Shown here in pieces: positions 62,992 through 64,000 of a stretch of DNA of 64,000 bases (the first letter of the stretch is position 1; every line of letters begins with the position of its first letter). This DNA comes from an uncultured Erythrobacter sp. Lineage in GTDB: Bacteria > Pseudomonadota > Alphaproteobacteria > Sphingomonadales > Sphingomonadaceae. The stretch is from contig CALCCG010000153.1 of NCBI GenBank assembly GCA_937899785.1, forward strand, positions 1-64,000, in the 5' to 3' direction. Both the position numbers and the translations under genes were made by a program. Under the pieces are notes generated by a model. That model saw only the letters and a program-made list of their open reading frames with translations, was not told the DNA's origin and did not search any database.

Positions 62992-64000
62992 GTGTCATAC
63001 TACTCAAGCACCACTCCATTGCGCGTCGCGCTCTTTGCTAGCGCGTGCCTCTTCGTAACGCCCGCTGCTCTTGCCCAGGGGCAGGACGATCAAGACACAG
63101 GCGACCAGAGGGCTGATTCCACCGCTGAGGGCGAGTCAAACGCGATCTTGGTCACCGCCACACCGATCCGCGACACGAACGAGGCATCGCTTCAGCTCAA
63201 GCGCGAATCGCTCAACGTGGTCGAGATTATCGCGTCGGACGCGATCGGCCGACTGCCCGACCAGAACCTCGCCGACACCTTGGGCCGCGTGCCTGGCCTC
63301 GCGATCGAGCGTGACCAAGGTCAAGCGCGTTTCATTAACTTTCGCGGTGCTCCGTTCCGGTTCACCAGCATCGCGTTCAACGGGATCGACGTACCGGGGG
63401 CCGAAGACGGCCGTATTCCACGCTTCGATTCCTTTCCTGCTTCAATCACCAGTGGGATCGAAGTCAACAAGGCGATCACCGCCAACATGCCCGGCGAGGC
63501 GGTGTCGGGCTTCATCAATGTGCAAACCGCTAGCCCGTTTGACCGCGACGGCATCTTCTTCTCTGCGGAAGGAGGCCTTGGCAATCAGGAACTGGGCGAT
63601 GTCCGCACTGAGCGCCTGAACGGACGTATCGGCTATTCCAACGATACGTTTGGTGTGCTGCTGTTTGGTTCGCGCAATCTGCGCGGCCGTATCACGGACA
63701 ACCGCGAGTACGAACTGACCGAGGGCCCGAACGGGGAGATTTTCCCGGACAACCTCGACTTCCGCTCCTATCGAGGCGAGCGCGAAGACCGCTCGTATGG
63801 CGGCGAGATCGGCATTCGTCCCAGCGACAGTCTCAACATCTACGCGCGCACTATCTTCAGCGAGTTCATCGACCGTGAAGAGCGCAACCAGTTTGACTTT
63901 GACATCGCTGACGGCGCCGCCACAACCGGCACGCCGTTCACCGCGGACACGGGCTACCAGCCGGTTGTGCTGGTCACCCGGCTGCTTGAAGACGGTGTCT
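62992..64000 (+). CDS. TonB-dependent outer-membrane receptor (5' part, runs off window)
   Basis: The frame starts at GTG 62992 (VSYYSSTTPLRVALFASACL), four bases after GGGGGA, and stays open to the window edge, so 336 residues are visible. A signal peptide ends near AALAQ. The plug domain follows: ILVTATPIRDTNEASLQLKR, IGRLPDQNLADTLGRVPGLA, FINFRGAPFRFTSIAFNGID, SGIEVNKAITANMPGEAVSG. The barrel begins near residue 190. Such receptors import iron complexes, vitamins or glycans in sphingomonads; the substrate is unknown. Confidence 0.93.
   Translation, partial: MSYYSSTTPLRVALFASACLFVTPAALAQGQDDQDTGDQRADSTAEGESNAILVTATPIRDTNEASLQLKRESLNVVEIIASDAIGRLPDQNLADTLGRVPGLAIERDQGQARFINFRGAPFRFTSIAFNGIDVPGAEDGRIPRFDSFPASITSGIEVNKAITANMPGEAVSGFINVQTASPFDRDGIFFSAEGGLGNQELGDVRTERLNGRIGYSNDTFGVLLFGSRNLRGRITDNREYELTEGPNGEIFPDNLDFRSYRGEREDRSYGGEIGIRPSDSLNIYARTIFSEFIDREERNQFDFDIADGAATTGTPFTADTGYQPVVLVTRLLEDGV

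Overview
The window is GC-rich, densely coded chromosomal DNA from an alphaproteobacterium, most likely a sphingomonad close to Erythrobacteraceae. This rests on gene content and order, not on a database search. The supporting signs are hemC-hemD with a Mic60-like gene diverging from tsaD-gpsA, a zwf-edd-glk Entner-Doudoroff operon in the order known from Zymomonas, paired acyl-CoA dehydrogenases, a DcaP-like porin and a TonB-dependent receptor.

Layout. 1-11 kb is mainly housekeeping: the 3' end of uvrB, a small lipoprotein, a DsbD-type thiol reductase, a UbiH-type hydroxylase, mic60-hemD-hemC, tsaD-gpsA and a polysaccharide flippase. 11-18 kb carries a VWA lipoprotein with a strong terminator, a membrane helix-hairpin-helix protein, a lone receiver protein, glutaryl-CoA dehydrogenase, and a TPR protein joined to a monohaem cytochrome-like lipoprotein. 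18-25.7 kb is catabolic and respiratory: maiA-fahA, an alternative oxidase with cupin and VOC genes, alanine dehydrogenase divergent from an aldehyde dehydrogenase across a long inverted repeat, and an FMN-dependent 2-hydroxyacid dehydrogenase. 25.7-31.5 kb is a minus-strand operon: SPFH-SHOCT, two zinc-ribbon DUF4178 proteins, a 46-residue membrane microprotein, DUF350, a membrane-anchored spermidine synthase, SpeD and a DCC thiol oxidoreductase. It looks like an envelope/polyamine module. 31.6-40 kb holds proA, an acyl-CoA dehydrogenase pair and zwf-edd-glk.

40-47 kb is a compact six-gene minus-strand operon: ketoacyl synthase III, NAD-dependent epimerase/reductase, metallo-beta-lactamase-fold hydrolase, F390-synthetase-like adenylating enzyme, ATP-grasp ligase and Rieske oxygenase. 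It faces a TetR regulator across an AT-rich gap with two tandem operator-like sites. It reads as an uncharacterised small-molecule pathway and is the strongest candidate here for an undescribed system. It is followed by a decayed YadA-like adhesin gene (in-frame stop plus frameshift) and a large secreted M14 carboxypeptidase.

51.5-64 kb looks like an accessory region of visibly lower GC: an HXXEE membrane protein, DUF2147, pirin, an SDR, two closely similar LysR regulators bracketing a secreted NTF2-like protein, a secreted AhpD-like protein with thrombospondin type-3-like calcium repeats and a DcaP-like porin, then a Crp/Fnr regulator, an AT-rich gap and the start of a TonB-dependent receptor that runs off the window. 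I saw no rRNA, tRNA, CRISPR array or intact transposase.
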